NCBI GenBank assembly: GCA_964017235.1
Contig: OZ024929.1
Location: 59,863,603-59,927,602, forward strand
Source of the DNA: Sabellastarte sp. h YS-2021
Lineage: Eukaryota > Annelida > Polychaeta > Sabellida > Sabellidae
Length of the DNA stretch: 64,000 nucleotides
Direction: 5' to 3'
In this document: positions 35,160 to 46,884 of the stretch, one piece after another
Layout: each line of letters opens with the position of its first letter
Position numbering within the stretch: position 1 is the first letter of the stretch
Program-made: the position numbers and the translations under genes
Notes under the pieces: generated by a model
Database searches by the model: none
Told to the model about the DNA's origin: nothing
The model's input: the letters and a program-made list of their open reading frames with translations, nothing else

Positions 35160-37665
35160 AGCATGTGAAATATCTCCAAAATGTAGGTGAATGAGTTACT
35201 TGAGAAATACTGGCTATCTGCAATACTTTTAGTGATAATAGGCAATTACTCATTTTGAGTAGGTGAGTAATTAGATATGGATCTGAAAATTCACTAATTG
35301 AAAGTTCTCCCAAAATATAGGTGAAGTGAGTTATTTGAAAAATACTGGCTATCTGCAATACTTTTAGAGATAATTTGCATTTACTCATTTTGAGTAGGTG
35401 AGTAATTACCTACAGGTTTGGAACTTCACCATGTGAAAGCTCTTCCAAAAGTAGATGAATGAGTTATTTGATAAAAATTGGGTACCCACAATACTTTTAG
35501 AGATAATTAGCATTTACTCATTTTGAGCGGGTGAGAAATTAGCTACAGGTCTGAAACTTCACCAAGTGAAAGCTCTCCCAAAAGTAGGTGAATGAGTTAT
35601 TTGAGAAAAATTGGCTATCTGCAATACTTTTAGAGAGAATTCGCATTTACTCATTTTGAGTAGGTGAGTAATTAGCTATGGGTCTGAAACTTCACCATGT
35701 GAAAGCTCTTCCAAAAGTAGATGAATGAGTTATTTGAGAAAAATTGGCTATCTGCAATACTTTTAGAGATAATTCGCATTTACTCATTTTGAGTAGGCGA
35801 GTAATTAGTTATGGGTCTGAAACTTCACCATGTGAAAGCTCTTCCAAAAGTAGATGAATGAGTTATTTGAGAAAAATTGGCTATCTGCAATACTTTTAGA
35901 GATAATTAGTATTTACTCATTTTGAGCGGGTGAGAAATTAGCTACAGGTCTGAAACTTCACCAAGTGAAAGCTCTCCCAAAAGTAGATGAATGAGTTATT
36001 TGAGAAAAATTGGCTATCTCCTATACTTTTAGAGATAATTCGCATTTACTCATTTTGAGTAGGTGAGAAATTAGCTATGGGTCTGAAACTTCACCATGTG
36101 AAAGCTTTTCCAAAAGTAGATGAACGAGTTATTTGAGAAAAATTGGCTATCTGCAATACTTTTAGAGATAATTTGCATTTACTCATTTTGAGTAGGTGAG
36201 TAATTAGCTACGGGCGTGAAACTTCACTAAGTGAAAGCTCTCCCAAAAGTAGATGAATGACTTATTTGAGAAAAATTGTGTATCTGCAATTCTTTTAGAG
36301 ATAATTCGCATTTACTCATTTTGAGTAGGTGAGTAATTAGCTATGGGTCTGAAACTTCACCATGTGAAAGCTCTTCCAAAGTAGAAGAATGAGTTATTTG
36401 AGAAAAATTGGCTATCTGCAATACTTTTAGAGATAATTCGCATTTACTCATTTTGAGTAGGCGAGTAATTAGCTATGGGTCTGAAACTTCACCATGTGAA
36501 AGCTCTTCCAAAAGTAAATGAATGAGTTATTTGAGAAAAATTGGCTATCTGCAATACTTTTAGAGATATTTAGCATTTACTCATTTTGAGTAGGTGAGTA
36601 ATTAGCTTTGGGTCTGACACTTCACCAAGTGAAAGCTCTCCCAAAAGTAGATGAATGAGTTATTTGAGAAAAATTGGCTATCTGCAATACTTTTAGAGAT
36701 AATTAGCATTTACTCATTTTGAGTAGGTGAGTAATTAGCTACGGGTCTGAAACTTCACCAAGTGAAAGCTCTTCCAAAAGTAGGTGAATGAGTTATTTGA
36801 GAAAAATTGGCTATCTGCAATACTTTTAGAGAGAATTCGCATTTACTCATTTTGAGTAGGTGAGTAATTAGCTATGGGTCTGAAACTTCACCATGTGAAA
36901 GCTCTTCCAAAAGTAGATGAATGAGTTATTTGAGAAAAATTGGCTATCTGCAATACTTTTAGAGATAATTAGCATTTACTCATTTTGAGTAGGTGAGTAA
37001 TTAGCTACGGGTCTGAAACTTCACCAAGTGAAAGCTCTCCCAAAAGTAGGTGAATGAGTTATTTGAGAAAAATTGGCTATCTGCAATACTTTTAGAGAGA
37101 ATTCGCATTTACTCATTTTGAGTAGGTGAGTAATTAGGTATGGGTCTGAAACTTCACCATGTGAAAGCTCTTCCAAAAGTAGATGAATGAGTTATTTGAG
37201 AAAAATTGGCTATCTGCAATACTTTTCGAGATATTTAGCATTTACTCATTTTGAGTAGGTGAGAAATTAGCTACAGGTCTGACACTTCACCAAGTGAAAG
37301 CTCTCGCAAAAGTAGGTGAATGAGTTATTTGAGAAAAATTGGCTATCTTCTATACTTTTAGAGATAATTCGCATTTACTCATTCTGAGTAGGTGAGAAAT
37401 TGGCTAGGGGTCTGAAACCTCACTATGTGAAAGCTCTTCCTAAAGTATATGAATGAGTTATTTGAGAAAAATTGGCTATCTGCAATACTTTTAGACATAA
37501 TTAGCATTTACTCATTTCGAGTAGGTGAGTAACTAGCTACGCGTCTGAAACTTAACCAAGTGAAAGCTCTCCCAAAAGTAGGTGAATGAGTTATTTGAGA
37601 AAAATTGGCTAACTGCAATACTTTTAGAGATAATTCGCATTTACTCATTTTGAGGAGGTGAGTAA
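35160..37665 (+). repeat. 133-bp tandem array in F2 (19 units)
   Basis: The TCATTTTGAG anchor runs from about 35250 to 37645 at 133-bp steps, giving 19 units. The monomer is the same as in F3-1 (14646-17415). Units here alternate between AGCTCTTCC/ATGTGAAAG and AGCTCTCCC/AAGTGAAAG forms. Confidence 0.94.
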
Positions 37666-39620
37666 GTAGGCCAAAGTTCACCAAACCATTTTCCCCTTAG
37701 CATAGGATACTCTAGTACTACCCTGTGGTTCAAAAATTTCCTCGAAATTTCTCTATCTCTTACAGTTTGATAGATATTTGTGATTTTTCACATTTTCACT
37801 AAAAGTAGCAATAAAGTAGCCATTACTCACTTGTACATTGAGCAACAGTTGTGAAACTGAAATATGTTACAGTTCACAAAAAAGTACATGAACAACATAT
37901 TTGAGAGAAATTGTGTAGCTGCAATACTTTTGAAGATATAAGCCATTTACTCATTACGGTTATCATTAAAAATTGAAAAAGTAGCTATTACTCACTTAGC
38001 TATGGAGATACACTTCCAAATTACTGACCATGTTGTAGCTGTGGAGAAAGTAGCTGAACATCATATTGGAACAAAATTGTGTAGCTGCAATACTTTTGAA
38101 GATATAAGCCATTTACTCATTGACAGTTAAAAGTCATATAATTATATTAGGTAAAAGCGCTATTACTCACTCAAAAGTAGGCCAAAGTTCACCAAACCTT
38201 TCCCCCCTTAGCAATAGGATACTCTAGTACTACCCCGTGGGTCAAAAATTTGCTCGAAATTGCTCTATATGTTACGGTTTGAGAGATATTTCTGATTTTT
38301 CACATTTTCACTAAAAGTAGCAATAAAGTAGCCATTACTCACTTGTACATCGAGCAACAGTTGTGAAACTTAAATATGTTACAGTTCACAAAAAAGTACA
38401 TGAACAACATATTTGAGAGAAATTGTGTAGCTGCAATACTTTTGAAGATATAAGCAATTTACTCATTATGGTTATCATTAAAAATTGAAAAAGTAGCTAT
38501 TACTCACTTAGCTATGGAGATACACTTCCAAATTACTGACCATGTTGTAGCTGTGGAGAAAGTAGCTGAACATCATATTGGAACAAAATTGTGTAGCTGC
38601 AATAGTTTTGAAGATATAAGCCATTTACTCATTGACAGTTATAAGTCATATAATTATATTAGGTAAAAGCGCTATTACTCACTCAAAAGTAGGCTAAAGT
38701 TCACCAAATTTTTTCCCCCTTAGCAATAGGATACTCTGGTACTACCCTGTGGTTCAAAAATTTGCTCGAAATTGCTCTATATCTTACAGTTTGAGAGATA
38801 TTTCTGATTTTTCACATTTTGACTAAAAGTAGCAATAAAGTAGCCATTACTCACTTGTACATTGAGCAACAGTTGTGAAACTTAAATATGTTACAGTTCA
38901 CAAAAAAGTACATGAACAACATATTTGAGAGAAATTGTGTAGCTGCAATACTTTTGAAGATATAAGCAATTTACTCATTATGGTTATCATTAAAAATTGA
39001 AAAAGTAGCTATTACTCACTTAGCTATAGAGATACACTTCCAAACCACTGGCCATGTTGTAGCAGTGGAGAAAGTAGCTGAACAACATATTGGAACAAAA
39101 TGGTGTAGCTGCAATACTTTTGAAGATATAAGCCATTTACTCATTATGGTTATCATTAAAAACTGAAAAAGTAGCTATTACTCACTTAGCTACAGAGATA
39201 CACTTCCAAACTACTGACCATGTTGTAGCAGAGGAGAAAGTAGCCGAACAACATATTGGAACAAAATTGTGTAGCTGCAATACTTTTGAAGATATAAGCC
39301 ATTTACTCATTATGGTTATCATTAAAAATTGAAAAAGTAGCTATTACCGACTTAGCTATGGAGATACACTTGCAAACTACCGACCATGTTGTAGCTGTGG
39401 AGAAAGTAGGTGAACAACTTATTGGAACAAAATTGTGTAGCTGCAATACTTATGAAGATATAAGCCATTTACTCATTATGGTTATAATTAAAAATTGACA
39501 AAGTAGCTATTACTCACTTAGCTATGGAGATACACTTCCAAACTACTGACCATGTTGTAGCTGTGGAGAAAGTAGCTGAACAACATATTAGAACAAAATA
39601 CTGTAAATGCAATAGTTTCA
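37666..39620 (+). repeat. 512-bp composite units then about 165-bp units in F2
   Basis: CCAAAGTTCACCAAA anchors at about 37671, 38182 and 38694 are 511-512 bp apart. Each composite unit contains an 'agtactaccctgtgg' part and two AGCTATTACTCACTTAGC-type parts. From about 38860 a single sub-unit of about 165 bp (TATGGAGATACACTTCCAAA) repeats several times to 39620. Confidence 0.88.
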
Positions 39621-39782
39621 GAGTTATAAGCCATATAATTATATTAGCTAAAATAGCTATTACTCACTCAAAAGTAGGCCAAAGTTCACCAAACCCCAAA
39701 AATATTGAAGAGCAAAAAAATTCATTAGGACTTGTGATTTACCAAAAATGTGTAACTGTAGTAGTTTCAGAGAAAACTGCGT

Positions 39783-39838
39783 GACACACGCACGCACGCA
39801 CGCACCCACGCACGCACGCACGCACGTACACACGCACA
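39783..39838 (+). repeat. (ACGC)n microsatellite near the F2 3' end
   Basis: An imperfect CACGCACG run of about 55 bases lies directly before the F2 terminal hairpin. A simple tetranucleotide run beside an array is reported for bivalve pearl/HINE elements (from memory, not checked here). Confidence 0.9.
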
Positions 39839-40200
39839 TGGTGCAAATTATAATCTCCCTCCGGCGAGCCGGGCGGGAGATAAAAAACAGCATGTCTCTA
39901 GGCCTTGTAGTTTTGGAGGAGAAGTTGTTCACGCGGACGCCCACACTGCAGAGTGACAATATAATGTCAGCTGACTGACAAGTCAGCTGACATAAAAACT
40001 ATTTTTTGATCATGTGACCTTGATAAAGATGAAAGGTCAAATTTTAAAAAAAATTTCACACACCAAAGGTATATAACAGCCACATATGGTTTAAAAGCTT
40101 CCAATAATAAGGGGGATATTCAAGGGAGACCATAATGCGGCGGTGGCGGCAGCGAAGAAACTGATGCGAAAACAAATAAACGCCCTTTTCAAGGATTGTT

Positions 40201-41727
40201 TTTAATTAATATATGCTTGAGAAATTACACCCTACTGCAGTAAACATTTTTTACTGAGCAGTAACGATCTGGTAAAACTTCTTAAAATTCTTTGGATCAT
40301 GTGACCTAATGAAGGTCAATGGTCAAATGAAAGCACATGGAAAAACTTTTCACATGTCCAAGATTTATAACTGCCAAAAAAATAAAGTGCCACTAATTAG
40401 GGAGATATTGAAGGAGACCATGTGGTGAAAAGGAAAACTCTACCCAGAAATAAACAAGTGCCCTACACATTGAGCTTTGATAAGATTACACTAATAGCTG
40501 TCCTTCCATTCTTACCTCAAATGCATCATATTTGGCAGGAGGAAGGTACTCCAAATAATTCTTTGTTGGTCTATAACGCCTGGTTTCTTCTTCAACAAGG
40601 GCCAGTGCCTACAAATAATTGGGGATGTAATTTCAGTCATTCATATGTCGATCAATATAATGTTAAAGGTGCACGGACATTTGGCATATTGACATAATAC
40701 TTTAGCTGTTGACTTTTTACTGGTTTTTAATATGTTTTTATTAGGTTTTATTAAAATCAATACAATAACTAGAGTATTGCTTTGCAAGAGAAAATGAACA
40801 TGTGACCATCTCCCTGTGTTTAATAATAATTTTTTCCATTTATACCAAAATGAAAGGTTTCATAGATGAATGTGTATTTTTGGGGTTTTTTTAATATTTT
40901 TATTTTTTTTTTTTTGTTTTGTTTTGTTTTACGCAGAAATTCAAGATGGCCGCCAAAAATAGCAGGAAAAAGTCGGGGTAAAAAACTTTGTCTAAATCTC
41001 TCTATCTCACACCGTGTTTGAGATAAATGCATTTTACACAGAAATTCAAGATGGCCACCAAAAATGGCGGGAAAACGATTTTTTAAAAAAGTCCCTAGTA
41101 GACTCTACAGGTACCCTGCGGGTCAAAAATTTTGTCGAAATCGCTCTATCTCACACCGTTTCCGAGATCAATGCATTTTTGCTAAATGAATTCTAATATA
41201 ACTTTAACAGTGCTTAATCTGCATCAAAAGACACCCAAAGGCACAACAACCAAGATTCAAGTAAAAAGATATGAGCGATATAAAAATCATAATGATTTTA
41301 TTTTCAGATGATGCAATAAACAATACAGTGATACAGCATAAATTGAATAATACAGTACATTGTACTTAAAATGCCGAAATCTTGCGATCTGTAACATAGG
41401 ACCCTCAATTTTTTGGTGATCATGTAGTCCCATGGACTCCCACTTTAGAGGTGCTTCACAATCACTGTAACATACATCTAGGGATCATATTCACTTCCTT
41501 TCTAGCATTACCTTGGTTAAAGATGTGTATAGCATTTAAAAACATCAAATTTGCAGCCTAGCACTCATACATATAATCTTCAATAAAAGTTTCTATTTTG
41601 TCCTCTGATGTTGTCACTAAATATATATTGTTATAGATGGTGTTATAATTTAAATATCATCACTTACAGTGTGTGATAATCGCTGCCATGTATAATGTAT
41701 TTTTATAGCAATTCTAGTCTAGTAATT
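40201..41727. other. Unassigned DNA with two ATGGCCGCC-type units
   Basis: No supported gene. At about 40915-41190 there are two diverged AAGATGGCC-CC units with CGAAATCGCTCTATCTCACA, like those in F2 and F3-1. There is a T-rich/TTTTG run near 40880-40930. A 91-codon plus-strand frame at 40422-40697 has no recognisable features. The rest (41200-41727) is AT-rich with nothing recognised. Confidence 0.5.
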
Positions 41728-42000
41728 TTGCAAATTTAATAAGTAAATTAAATTTTTATAAGTTAATATCCTATCCAATGGACAATTGCTTTACCGGTCG
41801 GCGCGACCGGTCCCGCCAAACACCAGAAAAAGACGTCCTGTATATAATACCGGTCAGTAGTGTGCATTCGCTAGGTGGCGCATCATACTTGCTTCCTGTC
41901 CAGACAGAGTGACGTCAGTTCATCTTTTTCGTTGTCTAAACAGATTTAGACCCCTAGTAAGCTGGTAGCAGGGTCGGTTGGGAGGGCCTTGCCTGTCTAT
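41728..42000 (-). repeat. DIRS C left (3') inverted terminal repeat
   Basis: TTGCAAATTTAATAAG, CTATCCAATGGACAATTGC, CGGTCGGCGCGACCGGTCCC and GTCCAGACAGAGTGACGTC appear in order and mirror 63363-63150. Confidence 0.85.
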
Positions 42001-42086
42001 TGGATAGGGTATTAACTTATAAAAATTTAATTTACTTATTAAATTTACAATTTTATTGATTTAATACATCCTATCCAATGGACAAT
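42001..42086 (-). repeat. DIRS C internal complementary region
   Basis: GGTATTAACTTATAAAAATT...TTAAATTTACAA runs into TTTTATTGATTTAATACATCC. These are the complements of the left and right outer ends joined together, as in copies B2 and D. Confidence 0.85.
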
Positions 42087-42419
42087 TGCTGAATAACTAC
42101 CGCTTGGTCGGAGGGTAAGTTACTAGGGACTTATGTGAACTCATAAAAGATAAGAAAATTCCCTCTGGCCTAGGTTAACTTTAAGTCAGGAAACCTGTAG
42201 GCCTATGGTCGGATACCAGTGCCCGGTTGCCGGGGCGTATACCGACGTTGCCCCCCCCCTCCCTTTTAACAGACCTGCTCTGAGGTAGGGGAAGAGAGGG
42301 ATGAGTTCGGTCCCAGAAGGCAATAACCTCCCGAAGGAAGGCATGTAGTTAGTTCCAAGAACTATTAACACTACATATATACAAATCTCAGTATATATGG
42401 GCCAATTGTGGGTCTGCTA
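42087..42419. other. DIRS C 3' untranslated region
   Basis: No gene. CAGACCTGCTCTGAGGTAGG and a C8-T run are shared with copy D (57620-57660). AACCTCCCGAAGGAAG follows, also shared with D. Confidence 0.7.
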
Positions 42420-44760
42420 AGCAGCCACTACTGGGCCCAATTGAAGGGGCTCTGAACCAGCCCAAGCCACATCCTTCAAATAGAACTGTGTGAAGGTGTT
42501 ATGTTACTTCCAGTAGCTGGCTGAAAAATTGTTCTAAGGAGACTCGCAACTGGAATGCCTTAGAAGCAGCAAGGGGCCCTGACAACATGGGGTTTAACCT
42601 GATGTAGGGTGAGGGCCTCCTGACCAGAGAGCTCATAACATAGGATCACAGTTGCTTGATCCATGAGGAGATAGTGGCAGGAGAGAGGTCTTGTCAAAAA
42701 CCTTTCTAAAGGGAGACAGACTAACTCATTGTTCTGTTTGAGATCCTGTCCCAATAAGTAGCACAGTGCTCTGGACACAGGACCTATCAGACTCGAGGGA
42801 CTTATCCAGAGTTGGGGCCAGGGTTGGTATAACCACTGGGGCCACACTGTCCGGACTCTCCTTGGCCAGCTGTTTCTTGAAAAAGAAGGCTGGATGCTGG
42901 GTACAAAGACACCTTTGACCAGTCTAACTGGTGCCTGATGTGTTTCTTTTACCAAAAAAGAATCTCACTCCTGTGTTTGCCAGAACCCAGGGTCAAGAGG
43001 AAAACAGTCTTGAAGGTCAATGCTTCAAAGAGGCCTCTTTAAGGGGTTCCAATGGAGCCCTGCCAATTGGTGCAACACCAGGGGGAGGTTCCAGGAGGGC
43101 ATGCCCCTCCGACCCTTAGGTGTGTCTCTGTAAGCTGTCTAAGAGACGAGCAAGATTCTCATTGTGCTGAAATTGGTGACATACCCAATCGTCAGCAAAG
43201 ACTGATCTGGTTGATCCTCTTTGAGCCTCAATTCCTACTGCCACTGCTTTAGAGAAGCCCTGCTCCTTGATTGCTGAGGCTCTAGGAGCCATGCATGCAG
43301 ATCTAATCTTGACAGATTCCTGTGAGGAGTCTGACTAGATGGTTGAGAGAGCAGGTTGGACAGGTACCAAGGAATCTGACTTGACATCACCAAGAGATTC
43401 CAGAACCAGGCATGTTGGGCCACTTGGAGCAATCAGAGTGATTCCCCTGCATGGGTAGTGCTGCAACTTCTCCACCACTTGCCCAAGATGGCTACCAGTG
43501 GGAAGGCATATGGGTCCAGATCCTCCCATGGCAGACTGATTGTATCATTGTCCATATTGGGGGATCTGTCCCCAGTGATGCAAGTTGAGACAGTTTGTTG
43601 TTGAGCCAGGTGGCAAAAAACAGGCCAATTAGGCCTAGTGCCACCAGAAGCATATTGCTTGAAAAAAAACTCTGACATGAGGGACCATTCTGTCTGCTCT
43701 GTCTAGTTGCGTGAGACTGGATAGCTTGTGTGCTATGTCATTCAGCCACCTGGAATGTGTCGGGCTACAGTCACCTGTTTCCTGGAATACCAGGTCAGGG
43801 TTCCCCATCGAAGGGCACAAGGAGGGCCTGACTTCATCCCCCACCCCCTCTTCCTTCATACAGGCAACCACTGTTGTGTTGTCTGTAGTTACGACAGCAA
43901 TATTGTTCAACCAGATGTCTTGGCATTCTTAAAGGGCCAAATGACCACCTTAGTTCCAGATAGTTCAATGTGTAACTTGCTTCTGGAAGGGACCATGGTT
44001 CCCCTTGCAGTGTGTTCTCCTAAGTGAGAACCCCACCCTTCTTGATCCATCTGTAAGGATTGAAGAGCATATTAGCGGGTGTAATGGTTGACCCTGAAGC
44101 ACATTGTCTTCCTGCAGCCACCATTTAAGATGGGGGTAGAGGGAACTGGGGTCACCTTTTCTAGTGATTTTGGTACCCTCCAGCTGTTCTTCTAGTGCCA
44201 CTTTATCGGCCTCATATCGAGGTGAGCTAGGTGCACTTGCTTCTCTATGGCTGTCAGTAACCCTATCAGGAGCATCAGGTGCCAGACCGGGCATAAAGGT
44301 CCGGTGAGAAGCTTCTGGATAAGCATTCAAGGTCTACCCATGCTCTAGGGTGGGTGTGACCTTACGCTCGTCCAAGCTAACTGGAAGCCTACTAAGTCGA
44401 AGACTTGCTCAAGGTCCAGTTCTAATTTTTCATGTTTACCATTCAAACTAACTCCTGACAGAGCTCCTCGAGAATGTGTACGCTGGAGACAGGCTTGGTG
44501 GGAACTGGCTTGACCAACCAGTTGTACCGGTGGATTGTGGTACTTTGTAATGCCATAGTTAGACCACCTTCGCCACCACCGAGAGAAGACTCCCACTGTA
44601 CTGTGAACAGACCAAAGGGGAGTGACTGAACTGGTGGGGAAGACCCTGGACATGAAAAAAAAACTCTGGTACTTCCTTGTTGGAGGGTGAGGGAGTAGGG
44701 AACCTTGAAGTTATCCACTCCCCTGCTGAAGAGAGGTTAAAAATGGTTCTCAAAGTTTCC
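42420..44760 (-). pseudogene. DIRS C recombinase and RT/RNase H remains (fossil)
   Basis: Minus-strand scraps align in order with copies A and D. The recombinase part is near 42560-43330. The DLDPYAFPLVAILGKWW segment is near 43520. ATDNTTVVACMKEEG-like RNase H residues are near 43900-43860, and RT-like LAWTSV and DNFKVPY scraps near 44345-44720. It is far more decayed than A or D. Many breaks. Confidence 0.65.
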
Positions 44761-46085
44761 CAAACTGAATTATTCAGGGTACTGGGTCACTGCTCCAGGC
44801 TGGAGATCTGATCAAGGAGGTCAGTTCTAGAAGGTGAGGGTGTAGCCTTCCTGGGAGATTTCTTTGGAACTTGGGCTAGCCCCTAGGACGGACCAAGTTT
44901 TGAGCAGGTATAGTTAGCCAAAAAACAATGTCAACACTGGTGACAGGCTAGACCTCACTCATCCACATAGCCATTTATAACATGAGTGACCCCTGGTCTG
45001 ATTAACAGATATTTTTCCCATTGCTTGAGTTTTGAAAACTGGCAAAACAGGTTCTAATCTTGAGGGGAAAGCTGAGCTTGCAAACTCAGGACCCCTTGAG
45101 GCAGCTGACACTGGTCACAGGTTGAGTAAACAGACAAACTGGGTGGCCAGTCTACAAGGTGAGGTCTGATAAGGGGAGGTTGACTGGTAGTTGGACAAGT
45201 CTTGCTTGACAGTCTCCCTCTTATCTATAGCCACTGTCTCACCAGCTAGGTCCTAAAAGGGTAGGCTGGCTGACTAGTCTGGTAGATTGACAGACATTTC
45301 ACCGGAACCAGTGACTGGTCAAAGAATTCCTCTGTAACCAGTTCCTTAGGCTGCCACTGGTTGGCCTAAACAGCTGCTTGGACCTTTAAAGAACTTCTGC
45401 TGGTCTGTTAGTCAGTCCTGGAGACCTGCCCAGTACCAGGTCCTAAATGGTTATACGTGAAGCAATGCTCTGTAACCGGTTCCTGGTAGCTCCACACTTC
45501 TGCATAAACTCACTGGAGGTGGCAGACCTGGGTGAACTGAACTACTTCTTAGCAGGGATAGGCTCATATGAAGCTGCCTTCTTCCTGTCCACAGTGGTGG
45601 TTCAGCGGCTTTTCTCTACAACCAACAAGCTCTGTAACCGGTCAAACCAGTAGGCTGGTGTCTCTCTGTAACCAAAAATTTGGGGCAGCACAGATCTGTA
45701 CCTGATTACTTCACCAGTATCTTTAGATCTTGTGAAGCAACTGTCACTGAAGTTTGTGTAAACCGGAACTCGGTAGGCTCTGTAACCGGTTGGTTAAAGG
45801 AATTTTACTGAAGAAACTTCCTGTCCAACTAACTTGTCACCCTCAATTCTCTGTAACCGGTGAACCTGTAGTCAGCACTGGATTTGAGGCTGGTTCCTTG
45901 CCAGTAATGATGGGAACAGCAGATTTCTCTGTAACCAGCAGCACTCCAGTTCAAGAACCGGCATCACTCCGATTCTCCGTAACCAGTAGCCCTGCTGTAT
46001 TTCACCACCAGCAACTCTGTGTAACCGGTAGCCCTTGCTGGATTTCTGTGACCACAACCGGCAGTCTGAGCAGAACTGGTGCCGG
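44761..46085 (-). pseudogene. DIRS C gag-like remnant with CTCTGTAACCGGT motifs
   Basis: This is the position of gag in this lineage. Only short matches remain (AACCGGT/ACTGGAACCGGTACC-type text shared with copy A at about 8740-8780). CTCTGTAACCGGT or a near copy recurs about nine times between 45330 and 46035 (for example 45468, 45632, 45778, 45850, 46015). No frame survives. The assignment rests on order and on matches at 47560-47640. Confidence 0.5.
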
Positions 46086-46244
46086 TGTAATGGTAAATCT
46101 TCCCCCCATAAAATATTCCCCCCCGGGGGGAGGATTTTCTAGAAAATATTACCCCCGGGGGTATATTTTCTAGAAAATATTCCCCTCCGGGGGGGAATAT
46201 TTTCTAGAAAATAATACCCCCCGCCTGAAAATTTCCCCCCCCAC
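46086..46244 (+). repeat. Left TIR of the G/C-rich transposon
   Basis: It contains three TTTTCTAGAAAA palindromes alternating with C-run/G-run palindromes, and ends CCCCCCCCACCT. It is longer than the right TIR because the palindromic block is repeated here. Confidence 0.85.
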
Positions 46245-46362
46245 CTAAGGACATTAATCTTGAACTGTTAGTTTTGTACTTTATTAGTTTTTAGAATATC
46301 TGTCATACAGACCTGCTGTTTGCCATTTCATATTTTGCTATCCTTTTAGATTTGTGATAATA

Positions 46363-46600
46363 ATACCTTCCATTTTGGTGGAACTATTAGGTTTCCTTGT
46401 TGCATCACTTACTTGAATGAAACAAAAACATGACACATATGCAGACCTGTACCTGTACTTTAGCATTGTATATGTTTATTTCATTAATAATACCTTCCAT
46501 TTTGGAAGATCCATTAGTTTTACTTGTTGTATAACTTCTTTGAATGAAATAAAAAAATCATTAAACTCATTATGCAGACCTGTACTTTATCAGTGTATGG
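46363..46600 (+). repeat. 126-bp duplication inside the transposon
   Basis: AATACCTTCCATTTTGG ... TGCAGACCTGTAC occurs at about 46362-46452 and again at about 46488-46580, so the unit is about 126 bp, moderately diverged. Confidence 0.75.
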
Positions 46601-46884
46601 TTTTACTTCAGATTACTTCTAATATCATCATTACCTAACATTTATTTTTATCTATCATGGTCACTTATGGTGTGAATTCTATGAATGGAATGAACACCCA
46701 TTAAACAGCACAGTATTTTAGGGTTTGATCTTTTCTTCTGGTTAGGTATATTATAATAATAACTTGCATTCCAAACTTTCAGGTTTACTTTTTGTATGAC
46801 TTGTAATCATTGAAATTTAAATAAGATATTTCAAAAGTGTAATCTTCAACAGTAATTTAGAATTTGATATTGTCTTTTCAACAG

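Larger units (their letters stand above)
34029..39881 (+). mobile_element. F2 hairpin-ended array element
   Basis: It starts CAAGACCACTGCCGCGGT after AAAA, with TATCTCCCGCC at 34050-34060, and ends in a hairpin at 39853-39881 (arms ATCTCCC and GGGAGAT around a GC-rich loop) followed by AAAAAA. TATCTCCCGCC and its complement near the 3' end form a subterminal inverted repeat. Inside, in order: five 151-bp units, 19 units of a 133-bp array, composite 512-bp units, about 165-bp units and an (ACGC)n microsatellite. Insertion adds two A to the eight-A run known from F1-1. Non-coding; HINE-like by inference. Confidence 0.85.
23072..39993 (+). mobile_element. F1 hairpin-ended element copy 2, split by DIRS B2 and an F2 element
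   Basis: It starts CAAGAGGAGAGTGCAGGTGA at 23072 and ends with the full 30-bp hairpin at 39964-39993. Pieces: 23072-24538, 33067-34028 and 39882-39993. DIRS B2 splits a 155-bp unit between ACTGTAAAT and GCAATAG. The F2 element splits the A run of the 3' tail between ATCTTTTAAAA and AAAAAACAGC, where F1-1 has TTTTAAAAAAAACAGC. The 5' hairpin differs slightly from the other F1 copies. Non-coding. Confidence 0.88.
22762..40200 (+). mobile_element. F3-type element copy 3, split by F1 copy 2
   Basis: Two pieces, 22762-23071 and 39994-40200, match in order the 3' third of F3 copy 2 (26190-26688). The left piece has CTCTCCACATATGGTTTCCT and AAAATCTAATCAGCTCG. The right piece has TTTTGATCATGTGACCTT and AGGGAGACCATAATGCGGCG, and ends with a decayed CGCCCTTTTCAAGGA end hairpin near 40168. 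The join in copy 2 is GTGTACTTAAAAAAATTG; here F1 copy 2 sits between CCCAAA and AAAAACTATTTTTTG. The 5' part is missing next to DIRS B1. Confidence 0.75.

Noticed and set aside
39783-39838. (ACGC)n run as a functional origin or promoter
   Set aside because: It is a plain microsatellite beside the F2 hairpin, with nothing beyond its composition to support a role.
40422-40697. 91-codon frame in unassigned DNA
   Set aside because: No recognisable domain, no splice or promoter context, and length expected by chance in this amount of sequence.
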